From Candidatus Hydrogenedens terephthalaticus JGI OTU-1 (GTDB lineage: Bacteria > Hydrogenedentota > Hydrogenedentia > Hydrogenedentales > Hydrogenedentaceae), in assembly GCA_000493945.1 (NCBI GenBank), contig AWNW01000001.1, forward strand, positions 102,071 to 166,070: 64,000 bases of DNA, written 5' to 3'. Shown here one piece after another: positions 39,282-48,730 of this stretch (positions within the stretch are counted from its first letter, which is position 1; the number at the start of each line of letters is the position of its first letter). Both the position numbers and the translations under genes were made by a program. The notes beneath the pieces are model-generated. The model was not told where the DNA came from. It worked only from the letters and a program-made list of their open reading frames with translations, and made no database searches.

Positions 39282-39737
39282 CTATGATTTGTTTAATTTT
39301 TGGATTTTTGTTTTTAGATAAAAAACATAAACACAAATAGCGAAATCCAATATACAACCTACTAAATATCCAAAAATAAGTTTATCAGATAAGAAAAGAA
39401 AAAGATAGCCTGCAGAGGAGATAAATTTTGATAATATGTGAACATTTAATAAAATTTTATTTTGTGGGTCTTTGGAGGATTGATAGGCAATGTAAGTTAG
39501 GACTAACATAAGAGAACCTACCAGAGGTAACCAGAAATAATCTGTGTTTTTTTCCGGTAAAGGTTGCAGTATTTTCAGAAAGATGGGAAGAAAGTTGAGA
39601 ATATAATTGACGCCATCTGGGATAAAAAAGAAAAACAAGGCACCTAAAAAATAGGCAAGGGCAAGAATCCTCATGGAAAATTTAAACAAATAAAGGGTAG
39701 ATTCCTCTGGATTTAATACTGTCTTTTGATTTTCCAT
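39282..39737 (-). CDS. Hypothetical four-helix membrane protein
   Basis: 151 residues with four hydrophobic helices (about 21-40, 45-60, 70-88 and 105-143 as a longer pair). No family is recognised. It is the first gene of the four-gene minus-strand cluster. AAAAGGAAGCA, its ribosome site, is one arm of an 11-bp perfect inverted repeat (39741-39751 with 39786-39796). Confidence 0.65.
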   Translation of the reverse strand: MENQKTVLNPEESTLYLFKFSMRILALAYFLGALFFFFIPDGVNYILNFLPIFLKILQPLPEKNTDYFWLPLVGSLMLVLTYIAYQSSKDPQNKILLNVHILSKFISSAGYLFLFLSDKLIFGYLVGCILDFAICVYVFYLKTKIQKLNKS

Positions 39738-39740
39738 AAC

Positions 39741-39796
39741 TGCTTCCTTTTAATAATGAAGTTTTAACTAATAAATATTACTATAAAAAGGAAGCA
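39741..39796 (-). promoter_or_regulatory. Inverted repeat covering the ribosome site of gene 39737
   Basis: TGCTTCCTTTT (39741-39751) and AAAAGGAAGCA (39786-39796) are perfect 11-bp arms, 34 bases apart. Read on the minus strand, the arm next to the gene is its Shine-Dalgarno. A -10-like TATAAT (39802-39797) lies just upstream, so the distal arm straddles the likely transcript start. It may be an operator or an SD-masking hairpin. Confidence 0.45.
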
Positions 39797-39855
39797 ATTA
39801 TAAAAACATAAACTAATGACTTTGAAGAAAGATTCTTTGTGAATGTATTTATATA

Positions 39856-40440
39856 TTACTGGTTCAAGAAATAATCAGGTTCGTTACCTGGTTTCCATTT
39901 AATATTGCATCCAATACTGGGCTTTTGATGTTCAGGTATGGGTTTTCCTTCTAATAAATAATCCAACGCGTTTCTTAAATCTTTGCCATCTATAGGTTTG
40001 TCATTACCCGGACGCGAATCATCAAACTGTCCACGATATACCAACTTAAAGTTTTCATCAAATAAGAAGAAATCAGGTGTGCATGCTGCTTTATATTTTT
40101 TTGCTACCTCTTGTGATTCATCATATAAATAGGGGAAAGTATACCCCGCCTTTACGACTTCCTCTTTCATCTTTTCAAAAGAATCTTCGGGATACTTTTC
40201 TGCATTATTAGAATTTATTCCTACTATACCTATACCCTTAGGTTGGTATTCATTTGTTAGTTTTACCAATTCTTTTTGTATATGTTTTACAAATGGACAA
40301 TGGTTACATATAAACATAACAAGCAAACCTTTTCGTCCTCTAAAATCATCTCTTCGCACTATTTTACCTGTTGTGTCTTTTAAACAAAAATCAGGTGCTT
40401 CAGTTCCCAAAGGCAACATAACTGAATTAACCGCAACCAT
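39856..40440 (-). CDS. Thioredoxin/AhpC-family redoxin
   Basis: Thioredoxin-fold protein of 194 residues with APDFCLKDTTGK, the redox motif CNHCPFV (Cys45, Cys48), GIVGINSNNAEKYPEDS and the cis-Pro segment ACTPDFFLFD. This is the widespread cytosolic redoxin group with the CxHCPF motif, probably a thiol reductase or peroxidase; its partner is unknown. No signal peptide. It stands upstream of the GMC cluster on the same strand, 118 bp away, and is divergent from the porin gene. Confidence 0.92.
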   Translation of the reverse strand: MVAVNSVMLPLGTEAPDFCLKDTTGKIVRRDDFRGRKGLLVMFICNHCPFVKHIQKELVKLTNEYQPKGIGIVGINSNNAEKYPEDSFEKMKEEVVKAGYTFPYLYDESQEVAKKYKAACTPDFFLFDENFKLVYRGQFDDSRPGNDKPIDGKDLRNALDYLLEGKPIPEHQKPSIGCNIKWKPGNEPDYFLNQ

Positions 40441-40503
40441 ATTAACATCTCCTTTTATTTTTTATATTTAACAAAAATACATTTAAAAATATTCGTATAC
40501 TAT

Positions 40504-40533
40504 TTGAAACTTTTGTTATTTATTTACTATGAT
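40504..40533 (+). promoter_or_regulatory. Candidate promoter of the porin gene
   Basis: TTGAAA (40504-40509), 18-bp spacer, TATGAT (40528-40533), followed by a leader of about 65 bases and GAAAGGG before the ATG at 40607. Confidence 0.4.
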
Positions 40534-40606
40534 TATAAAAGTATGATTTAATGATGGGTTAATTTCATAAACAATAAAACTAATAATTTGATGAAAGGGT
40601 ACTTAA

Positions 40607-42169
40607 ATGAACAAATCTCTTTTGGTAAAGGGGATGTTTGTGTTTCTCCTATGTGCAACAATCACATCTGTAGCAGTTGCAGAGTTACAAAGTGTCTCGG
40701 TTGGGGGAGAATTAAGGATCCGTGGACGGTGGTATATTAATACCTTTGCACCAAGAACAGAAAGGATACCACCTGCATTTATCCAAAAAAGACCTGTCGG
40801 CGGAAATAGGATCTCATCTATTTTCAAGTGGGATGACGAAGGTTCTGATTGGGCAAGGTATGAAACCTCTGTATTGCTAAATTTCAAGGCAGATTTTACA
40901 GATAATGTTTCGGCATTTATCGAATTTTATGATTGGCATATCTGGGGTGAAGATTTTCGTTCGCGGGATTATGTTACAGGTGTAGATACACGCGCTAATT
41001 CTAATGACGATGTAGAAATTGAACAAGCCTATATAGAAGTTCGTGAGTTGTTTGGTGCTCCTTTAACATTACGCGTAGGTCGTCAGGATTTAATTATGGG
41101 CAAAGGCTGGTTGGTAACTAATATGCTAACCCCTTCTCAATATTCTTCTCACGATGCTATTCGGTTAACCTATAAACAGGGGGACTGGACAGTTGATGCC
41201 TTTGCGTCCAAACTTAATGACCGATTCCAGATTGAACAGGATGGCGATGTAGATTTCTATGGTATTTATGGAACTTATGCTGGATGGAAGCCATTGACCG
41301 TTTCTGCTTATTGGTATTTCTTAAGAGATGGTTTAAGTCCGCATGATACTACAGGAAATCCCATTATGGAATTTGCTGAAGATTTATTGGGTCGTGATGA
41401 TTATGGTGTAACAAAATTACATACAGTAGGTATTCGTGCATTTGGCAAGTCATCCGGATTTGATTATGATTTAGAGTTAGCATATCAGTTTGGAGAGGCG
41501 GATTCCTTAGGTGCAACCTTTAAACCCATTGGCATGATTTACGGTGATGATGATGCCAATTGGGGTGATTTGGGTGCCGAACTTACGGTTGGATATACCT
41601 TTGAAGATGTTAAATGGTCTCCACGAATTTATACTTTAGGCGTATATTTCCAGGGAGATGATAACCGTAGTATTAGTTTCTGGGATTGGTTAAATCCATT
41701 TTATGAACCTGAAGCAAGTCATTCATTTAATCGTCTTTTCTCAGATAAAAACTATTTGCCTACGGTTAATGATAATGGTTGGTTATCAAACTACTGGCAG
41801 GTGCAGTTAGGGTTTGAACTAAAACCAACAGATAAGATTATATTACATGTTCATGGGGCTTATGATGGCATTGTCTCTCCATTTGACCCACCTAAGACAT
41901 TTAAGGTATTGGGAAGAAAATTTTATGCGGCACCCTTACTTAGTTTCTGGACGGATGAAGGAGAAAGTGATATAGGTTGGGAAATCGCTGCATGGATTAG
42001 ATATAACTATTCCAAAGACCTTTGGTTCTTACTCTATGGTAATTACCTATTTGTGGGCGATGGTTTAGCACAAGGCGCCTATATTCAAGGCAATGGCACT
42101 GATTTCTCGGGTGGTTCGGATAACAACGATGCTGGATATATCTTCTGGATGACGGTGCTGAAATTCTAA
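40607..42169 (+). CDS. Outer-membrane beta-barrel protein, alginate-export type
   Basis: A signal peptide (about 1-25, ending SVAVAE) is followed by amphipathic strands typical of the alginate-export/long-porin family. SVGGELRIRGRWYIN, VEIEQAYIEVRELF and TLRVGRQDLIMGKGWLV are characteristic. The protein ends FWMTVLKF, with the C-terminal Phe used by the BAM machinery. It should sit in the outer membrane and pass an oligosaccharide or anionic polymer; the substrate is unknown. A strong terminator follows at 42190, so it is transcribed alone. Confidence 0.9.
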   Translation: MNKSLLVKGMFVFLLCATITSVAVAELQSVSVGGELRIRGRWYINTFAPRTERIPPAFIQKRPVGGNRISSIFKWDDEGSDWARYETSVLLNFKADFTDNVSAFIEFYDWHIWGEDFRSRDYVTGVDTRANSNDDVEIEQAYIEVRELFGAPLTLRVGRQDLIMGKGWLVTNMLTPSQYSSHDAIRLTYKQGDWTVDAFASKLNDRFQIEQDGDVDFYGIYGTYAGWKPLTVSAYWYFLRDGLSPHDTTGNPIMEFAEDLLGRDDYGVTKLHTVGIRAFGKSSGFDYDLELAYQFGEADSLGATFKPIGMIYGDDDANWGDLGAELTVGYTFEDVKWSPRIYTLGVYFQGDDNRSISFWDWLNPFYEPEASHSFNRLFSDKNYLPTVNDNGWLSNYWQVQLGFELKPTDKIILHVHGAYDGIVSPFDPPKTFKVLGRKFYAAPLLSFWTDEGESDIGWEIAAWIRYNYSKDLWFLLYGNYLFVGDGLAQGAYIQGNGTDFSGGSDNNDAGYIFWMTVLKF

Positions 42170-42189
42170 TCGTATAAGGTTGTAATTTT

Positions 42190-42230
42190 AAGAGGCAAAT
42201 CTTTGAAAAAAGGTTTGCCTCTTTTGTTTT
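42190..42230 (+). terminator. Rho-independent terminator after the porin gene
   Basis: A 15-bp stem with one wobble (42190-42204 with 42209-42223) is closed by a GAAA tetraloop and followed by TTGTTTT. Confidence 0.9.
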
Positions 42231-42368
42231 AAAGTGGAACATTGTTACAAAACAAGTCTCTTTTTGCAACAAGGGTTATATAAAACGAACAAAAAAACGG
42301 CTATTTTCTTTGGCATATCATTTGCTAATAAAGAAGAGAATAAAAACAAAAGAAGGAGGTAACAACCT

Positions 42369-44972
42369 ATGAGATTTGATAGATTAACAATCCCTTTACA
42401 AGATGCTTTATCGGAAGCCCTTGACCTGGCTACGAATAAGAAGCATCCCGAAATTACATCTTTACATTTATTGTCATCATTAATTACAAAGGAAAATTCA
42501 GCTGTTGTTCCCATAATACAGAGGTTAGGCATTTCAAAAGGGCAAATAAATGCTTCTATAAGTCGCGAGATGGAGAAACTTCCGAGTGTTACATCAGGTC
42601 TTCATAATCCCAATTTGTCCTATGAACTTCAACAGGTATTAGAAACATCGTGGAATTTTGCCCAAACATTAAAAGACCAATATTTAAGTTCCGAACATGT
42701 CCTTTTAGGTATGGTTCGTGAAAAAACAAATTATGCGGGAAAAATATTAAAGAACTTAGGTATTACTGAATCATCATTATTGTCTGCATTAAAAGAAGTA
42801 AGAGGCAATCAACGCGTAGATGACCCAAATGCAGAATCTACCTATGATGCTCTTGAACGATTTAGTAGAGATTTAACTCAGTTAGCACGCGTAGGGAAGT
42901 TAGACCCTGTTATTGGTAGAGATGAAGAAATACGAAGAGTGATTCAGGTATTATCCCGAAGAACAAAAAATAATCCCGTACTTATCGGTGAGCCCGGTGT
43001 TGGGAAAACCGCCATAGTAGAAGGTTTAGCACAACGAATTGTTTCGGGTGATGTCCCTGAAACATTAAAGAATAAACGGATTTATGCATTAGACCTATCT
43101 GCTCTAATTGCTGGTAGTAAGTTTCGAGGTGAATTTGAAGAGCGACTTAAAGCCGTTCTTTCCGCTATTCAGGAGTCTCAAGGGAATATAATCCTGTTTA
43201 TTGATGAGATGCATACACTGATAGGTGCCGGTTCCGCGGAGGGTGCTATGGATGCATCCAATATGTTAAAACCAGCCTTAGCACGAGGGGAACTCCATTG
43301 TATAGGAGCAACAACTCTTGATGAATATCGGAAACATGTTGAGAAAGACCCCGCTTTGGAGAGAAGGTTTCAACCTATTATTGTAGATGAACCGAATGTT
43401 GAAGATACCATCGCTATTCTGCGAGGTCTTAAAGAAAAATATGAAGTGCACCATGGAGTCCGTATTCGAGATGATGCTATTGTCGCATCTGCTTATTTAA
43501 GTCATCGTTATATTACAGACCGATTCCTACCGGATAAAGCAATTGACCTTATAGATGAAGCAGCCTCCCGATTGCGTATAGAAATTGATAGTATGCCGTA
43601 TGAAATAGATGTCCTTGATCGAAGGATTCGTCAATTAGAAATAGAACATCTGGCTTTAAAGAAGGAAACGGAAAAATCCGGAGTTGAAAGACGAGAAGCC
43701 ATTGAAAAAGAAATTGCAGAACTTCGTGAGGAGTTAAATGCTAAAAAAGCAAAATGGCAAACAGAAAGAGCCGTGATAAACCAAATCCGTGAAATCAATG
43801 TCCGTATTGAAGAAGCAAAACGGCAAGCCGAAATTGCTCAGCGTCAGGGCGATTTAGGAAAAGCCTCTGAAATTCTCTATGGTGAATTAAACCGATTAAA
43901 ACAAGAATTAGAATTGAAAAAGAAAGAATTAGAGGAAATACAAAAGAATGGAAGTTTTTTGAGTGAAGAAGTTACTGATGAGCATATCTCAAAGATAGTA
44001 TCCAGTTGGACAGGAATTCCTGTAGATCGTCTATTAGAAGGTGAAATGCAAAGATTGATAAATATGGAAGATCGACTTGCCCGTCGTGTTGTGGGACAAA
44101 AAGAAGGTATCCGTGTTGTATCGGATGCCGTTCGTAGGGCACGAGCCGGATTAAAAGACCCCAATCGTCCTATAGGTTCGTTTATTTTCCTTGGACCTAC
44201 AGGAGTTGGAAAAACAGAATTGGCACGTGCTTTAGCAGAGTTGTTGTTTGATCATGAACAAGCAATGATACGAATAGATATGTCCGAATATATGGAAAAA
44301 CATTCCGTAGCACGACTTATTGGTGCTCCTCCGGGTTATGTCGGATATGAGGAAGGAGGACAACTCACAGAATCGGTTAGAAGAAAACCGTATAGCGTTG
44401 TTCTTTTAGATGAAATTGAAAAAGCACATTCGGAAGTATTCAATGTTCTTTTACAACTGCTGGACGATGGACGATTAACCGATGGAAAAGGCAGAACTGT
44501 AGATTTCAGGAATACAATTATTATCATGACATCGAACTTAGGCAGTGAAGTGTTCCAGAAGACGAATATGCCTTATGAAAAGCAAGTAGAATATGTAACA
44601 AACATCCTTCACAATCATTTCCGTCCTGAATTCTTAAATCGTGTTGATGACATTATTCTGTTCCAGCCGTTGAAGAAAGAAGAAATACGGCAAATTGTTG
44701 ATTTACAATTAAATCAGGTTATTAAAAGATTAGCAGAAAGAGAGATCCAACTTTCTGTAAGTGATGCTGCTAAAAATCTACTTGCAGAAGAAGGTTATGA
44801 CCCTGTTTTTGGGGCAAGACCATTGAAACGATTAATCCAGCGTAAGGTTGTAGATGCTCTGGCAATGCAAATCCTTTCTCAAGGAATCGGAGAAGGAGAC
44901 CATGTCCGAATTGATATAGGTAATAACAATGAATTAGTTTTTAATGTAGATAGGGTAGAGAAAGTAACATGA
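42369..44972 (+). CDS. clpB: ATP-dependent disaggregase ClpB
   Basis: Hexameric AAA+ disaggregase working with DnaK in the cytosol. An N-terminal Clp repeat domain (about 1-145) is followed by AAA-1 with GEPGVGKT (about 207-214). The coiled-coil middle domain (about 405-530) separates ClpB from ClpA/ClpC. AAA-2 has [14 protein letters not shown] (about 608-621), [11 protein letters not shown] and a sensor-2 GARPLKR near the end. Length (867) is standard. A near-consensus AAGGAGGT lies 8 bp before the ATG, suggesting strong translation. I found no CIRCE element or clear heat-shock promoter upstream. Confidence 0.98.
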   Translation: MRFDRLTIPLQDALSEALDLATNKKHPEITSLHLLSSLITKENSAVVPIIQRLGISKGQINASISREMEKLPSVTSGLHNPNLSYELQQVLETSWNFAQTLKDQYLSSEHVLLGMVREKTNYAGKILKNLGITESSLLSALKEVRGNQRVDDPNAESTYDALERFSRDLTQLARVGKLDPVIGRDEEIRRVIQVLSRRTKNNPVLIGEPGVGKTAIVEGLAQRIVSGDVPETLKNKRIYALDLSALIAGSKFRGEFEERLKAVLSAIQESQGNIILFIDEMHTLIGAGSAEGAMDASNMLKPALARGELHCIGATTLDEYRKHVEKDPALERRFQPIIVDEPNVEDTIAILRGLKEKYEVHHGVRIRDDAIVASAYLSHRYITDRFLPDKAIDLIDEAASRLRIEIDSMPYEIDVLDRRIRQLEIEHLALKKETEKSGVERREAIEKEIAELREELNAKKAKWQTERAVINQIREINVRIEEAKRQAEIAQRQGDLGKASEILYGELNRLKQELELKKKELEEIQKNGSFLSEEVTDEHISKIVSSWTGIPVDRLLEGEMQRLINMEDRLARRVVGQKEGIRVVSDAVRRARAGLKDPNRPIGSFIFLGPTGVGKTELARALAELLFDHEQAMIRIDMSEYMEKHSVARLIGAPPGYVGYEEGGQLTESVRRKPYSVVLLDEIEKAHSEVFNVLLQLLDDGRLTDGKGRTVDFRNTIIIMTSNLGSEVFQKTNMPYEKQVEYVTNILHNHFRPEFLNRVDDIILFQPLKKEEIRQIVDLQLNQVIKRLAEREIQLSVSDAAKNLLAEEGYDPVFGARPLKRLIQRKVVDALAMQILSQGIGEGDHVRIDIGNNNELVFNVDRVEKVT

Positions 44973-44978
44973 GAAATA

Positions 44979-47249
44979 TTAGACGATTTGTCTGGAAAAA
45001 CGGAAGGAAAACCGTATTATAACGAGGAACAAAATAAACGAAATAATACTTATTGTCAAGCCCCACCAGAAACCTTTGCATTGGTATTCAAAATCAATTA
45101 AGTGGTCTCCTTCGCTGAGTTCCACTCCACGGAAAGCAATATTAACAGGTATAATATCTTTAGAAACATTATCTACATTAACAGACCATCCCGGGTAATA
45201 GGTATCCGCTAAAACAAGTATTCCGGGCTTGGTCTTTTCTACTTTAATGCGAACATGCGTAGGAGAAATATCTTCGACTACTGCAGGGAGTTCGGTAACA
45301 GAAGTTGTTTCAGGAATGGGAGCATTTTCTACAAAATGGGGGAGATTAGAAGAGAGCAAATCAGGACTTATTTTATCGGTGGTTTTCCCATTATAAATAA
45401 CAAAAGCCCGTGGATGATTCTTATCAGATTTAAATATAGCCATTCCGGATGAGAACATGTCTGCTAACTTTAATTCAGACCTTATTTTGTAAAACGAATT
45501 ATCAGGTTTAGAGTTTTCAATAGATGTGAAAAGGAAACAAGAAGTTCCGGCTCTAAACCAAAGTTTAGGGTCTTCCAATGCCCTTTTCATGAAAATGGAA
45601 TATCTTTCAGTAGATTTCTCTGGAGGTATGACCATCATATTTAATCCATCTATAGAGAAAACGGAATTTTGTAATCGTTCGGGTCCAGCAAACCGTGTCC
45701 CATGTTGCTTTAATTTATTAATAGATTCTTCATTTACTTTTAACAATTCCACAGGTGCTGTAATACGGTAAGGACGATATATAACAACGACAGAAAGCAA
45801 AAGAATAAGGGTTATGATATATCCTGAATTTCGAGGTGAGGGATAGAAAAGGCTAAAAAGTAGGTATAGAAATATTAATAACAAAAATAGCCAGGCAATC
45901 CCGAATTCTTTCCAGAAAGATGTAGATTCAGTAGTAACCGATAATTTTCCTGCAAGGGCTAATATAAATAATGCAACCCAAAATAATACAGCAAAAACTA
46001 ACAATTTTTTTACACACTGACGACATTCATCGGGAGAAAATAAATTCCATGCTTCTATAGCCATTCCAATTATACAACCCATAGAAAGGATGAGAAACCA
46101 ACCTACATGAAATAGGGATATGTGTTGAAAATACGGCAATTGAAGGTTTAAACAAGAGATAAGATAAAAAATTACGAAAAGAAATAAACTTGCAACAAAA
46201 AAAGCCTCTATTTTCCCGCGTATTTCTGAGTGAATAAGAGAACGAGCACTTAACCATAAAGGTAATAAAAGAATGCAACAAATTCCAGGAGAGCATAGCA
46301 AGATGATAGAGGTAAGATGTTGATGTCCTGAAGAAATTCCCGCCGGGAAGAATAACCCCAACAAATCTTTGTAAATCAAATTAGGGAGAGGTGATACTGA
46401 TGAAATAATGGCTCTATTATTATTCCATTCTATATATGGAAGTATCTGAAAAGAAATAAGTCCGTATGCCGTCATCCATGCTAAAACAACAAATGAGATG
46501 GGAATGTAATAAGCATTATTTTCAGGTCGAGCAAGGAAATATACAAGGATGAAATATAAAATAGTGAAGGCAAAAATAACTGTTAATGTTTCAATACTAC
46601 CCCCAAGTGACATAAAAACAATAGATATACACAATAGAACCCAATAACGGAATGAATGGTAAAGGACAAGATTAACAAAACACAAATATAAAGGGAACCA
46701 AACGATTACATCTGTTATAGGGTGAATGGGATTAAAAAATAGGTGACCACTCACTTGAAATAATATTGCAATAAATAATCCTATGGATGGTAAAAGCCCC
46801 AAAGATATAGCTAATAGATATGCACCAATACCAGCAACTATCATTTTTAAGCATATACTAAGATAAATGGACTGCCATAGAGGTAAGAAATAAAAAGGAA
46901 TACTGAAAATGGAAAAGCAACGGGATTCCCATCTCGCAAGAAAAGGAGTTCCCGCCCCAGAAGTATTGTCCCATAATAGAGAGGACAAACTTTTTACCTG
47001 CGACATATAAAGATAATCGGATAGATATTTAGAACTATCTGTAATTGTATCTGCATTATAGTTCCCGTTGTTTATTATTTTCCCCTCTACCCATAGGGGA
47101 CTATAATATAAAGAGGTATAGTTCCCTGGTATTTGATTTAATGAGAAATCTATTACCAATATTACCAGAGGAAATAATAATAGGAAGAGACACACACATA
47201 AATGGTCTCTCTTAAAATGTGCTGTTGAGTTCTGGTTCATACTTGTCAT
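44979..47249 (-). CDS. YfhO-family polytopic membrane protein
   Basis: 756 residues with about a dozen hydrophobic helices and a C-terminal extracytoplasmic beta domain followed by a last helix. The C-terminal segment GILVLADTYYPGWSVNVDN and ELSEGDHLIDFEYQ is characteristic of bacterial YfhO proteins. YfhO is a GT-C-like membrane glycosyltransferase-type protein implicated in decorating lipoteichoic acid or other envelope glycans. The acceptor here is unknown. In-frame ATGs at 47249 and 47240 are alternatives. It follows lpdA by 64 bp and overlaps nothing. Confidence 0.85.
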   Translation of the reverse strand: MTSMNQNSTAHFKRDHLCVCLFLLLFPLVILVIDFSLNQIPGNYTSLYYSPLWVEGKIINNGNYNADTITDSSKYLSDYLYMSQVKSLSSLLWDNTSGAGTPFLARWESRCFSIFSIPFYFLPLWQSIYLSICLKMIVAGIGAYLLAISLGLLPSIGLFIAILFQVSGHLFFNPIHPITDVIVWFPLYLCFVNLVLYHSFRYWVLLCISIVFMSLGGSIETLTVIFAFTILYFILVYFLARPENNAYYIPISFVVLAWMTAYGLISFQILPYIEWNNNRAIISSVSPLPNLIYKDLLGLFFPAGISSGHQHLTSIILLCSPGICCILLLPLWLSARSLIHSEIRGKIEAFFVASLFLFVIFYLISCLNLQLPYFQHISLFHVGWFLILSMGCIIGMAIEAWNLFSPDECRQCVKKLLVFAVLFWVALFILALAGKLSVTTESTSFWKEFGIAWLFLLLIFLYLLFSLFYPSPRNSGYIITLILLLSVVVIYRPYRITAPVELLKVNEESINKLKQHGTRFAGPERLQNSVFSIDGLNMMVIPPEKSTERYSIFMKRALEDPKLWFRAGTSCFLFTSIENSKPDNSFYKIRSELKLADMFSSGMAIFKSDKNHPRAFVIYNGKTTDKISPDLLSSNLPHFVENAPIPETTSVTELPAVVEDISPTHVRIKVEKTKPGILVLADTYYPGWSVNVDNVSKDIIPVNIAFRGVELSEGDHLIDFEYQCKGFWWGLTISIISFILFLVIIRFSFRFSRQIV

Positions 47250-47313
47250 GTAAACATTATAATGGATTTATAGTATCAACCCCAAAAAAGATGAAGGTTT
47301 TATACTTTAACAT

Positions 47314-48702
47314 CTATTTCTTTGCAGGGCTATGAATGCTCATTCCATAATAATCCTCACTGGCTTCCATTAATACTTCGGATAGAGTAGGATGAGTAAA
47401 GATTGTTTCTGCTAACTCTTCAACAGTGCTTTCCAATTTCATAGCAACACTTGCCGTCGCTATCATTTCACCTGCTTCTGGTCCTAAAATATGAACACCT
47501 AAAATTTCATCTGTGCGAGCATCGCCTATTATTTTTAGCATACCTTCTGGTTCTCCAATGGCATGTGCTCTTCCATTTGCGGAAAAAAGGAATTTTCCTG
47601 TTTTTACAGAATAACCCTGTTCTTTTGCCTTTGCTTCTGTTAGTCCGACACTTGCCAGTTCCGGAAATGTAAATGTACAGGCGGGAAGGATACGGTAATC
47701 CATTCGTTTATTTCCACCTGTAGCGTTTGTGCTCGCCACGATACCTTCATTAGAGGCACCATGTGCTAACCATGTGCGGTCAATAACATCACCAATTGCA
47801 TATACTCCTGGAACCCCTGTCTCCATCTTTTCATTTACAGCAATTCCACCTTTTTTGTTGATTTTGAGGGCACTACGGAGTGGTTCCTGTATGCAATCAG
47901 AATTACATTTCATACCCACACACACCAAAACAAGGTCAACCGTAATTTCGGTATTTTTACTTACTTCAATAGAAAGGACAATATCATCGTCATTTATTTT
48001 TGCCGCTTTTAACTTGCTACCTGTGTAGACATGAATACCTTCTTTTTTGAATATAGATTCCAGTCTTTTAGCGAGTTCTTCATCCTCCTTAGGGAGAATA
48101 TGCGGTAACATTTCGATGAGATGTATTTCTGCCCCAAAACTGTTCCAGATACAGGAAAATTCACATCCAATTGCACCGGCGCCAATAATTCCTATTCGTT
48201 TAGGTATTTCTGTTAGTTCCAGAGCCTGTGAACTATCAATAATTCGTTTTTTGTCAAATGGTAAAATAGGTAATTCAACGGGTCTTCCACCTGTAGCTAT
48301 TATAAGGTTTTTTGATGTAATTCGTTTTCCGTCAACAGTAACCTCATTCGGTTGATGAATAGTGGCTTCACCCTTAATCCAGTCAATATGGTAAGATTTA
48401 AAGAGTCGTTCAATACCTCCTGTGTTTAAGGAAATAACTTTATTCTTCCGCTGTTTCAATTGATTAAGGTCTAATTGTGCATTATCAACATGAATACCAA
48501 ATTCATCTGCTTTTTTTAACTTGCGATAGAGTCCTGCAGTGTTTATTAATGTCTTTGTGGGGATGCAACCAATATTTAGACATACTCCACCTAAATATTT
48601 TTTCTCAACCACGGCGGTTTTTGCACCTCTTTGTGCAGAACGAATTGCAGAAACATATCCGCCCGGACCAGCACCTATTACAATAACATCATAATCAGCC
48701 AT
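47314..48702 (-). CDS. lpdA: Dihydrolipoamide dehydrogenase (E3)
   Basis: FAD disulfide oxidoreductase that reoxidises the dihydrolipoyl group of E2 and reduces NAD. The N-terminal FAD motif is VIVIGAGPGGYVSAI. The redox-active disulfide is CLNIGC (Cys41, Cys46), the NAD motif is IGIIGAGAIGCEFSCI, and VYAIGDVIDRTWLAHGAS closes the FAD site. The C-terminal HAHPTLSE-type region reads FTHPTLSEVLMEA, with the catalytic His and Glu. Length (462) is normal. It lies 28 bp after the E2 gene, an expected partner. Confidence 0.97.
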   Translation of the reverse strand: MADYDVIVIGAGPGGYVSAIRSAQRGAKTAVVEKKYLGGVCLNIGCIPTKTLINTAGLYRKLKKADEFGIHVDNAQLDLNQLKQRKNKVISLNTGGIERLFKSYHIDWIKGEATIHQPNEVTVDGKRITSKNLIIATGGRPVELPILPFDKKRIIDSSQALELTEIPKRIGIIGAGAIGCEFSCIWNSFGAEIHLIEMLPHILPKEDEELAKRLESIFKKEGIHVYTGSKLKAAKINDDDIVLSIEVSKNTEITVDLVLVCVGMKCNSDCIQEPLRSALKINKKGGIAVNEKMETGVPGVYAIGDVIDRTWLAHGASNEGIVASTNATGGNKRMDYRILPACTFTFPELASVGLTEAKAKEQGYSVKTGKFLFSANGRAHAIGEPEGMLKIIGDARTDEILGVHILGPEAGEMIATASVAMKLESTVEELAETIFTHPTLSEVLMEASEDYYGMSIHSPAKK

Positions 48703-48730
48703 TATTTTTTCTCCTTGTCTTTTTCTGTTA

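Noticed and set aside
42230..42368. CIRCE or sigma-32 heat-shock promoter before clpB
   Set aside because: No TTAGCACTC-type inverted repeat and no CCCCAT-type -10 element could be read in this gap.
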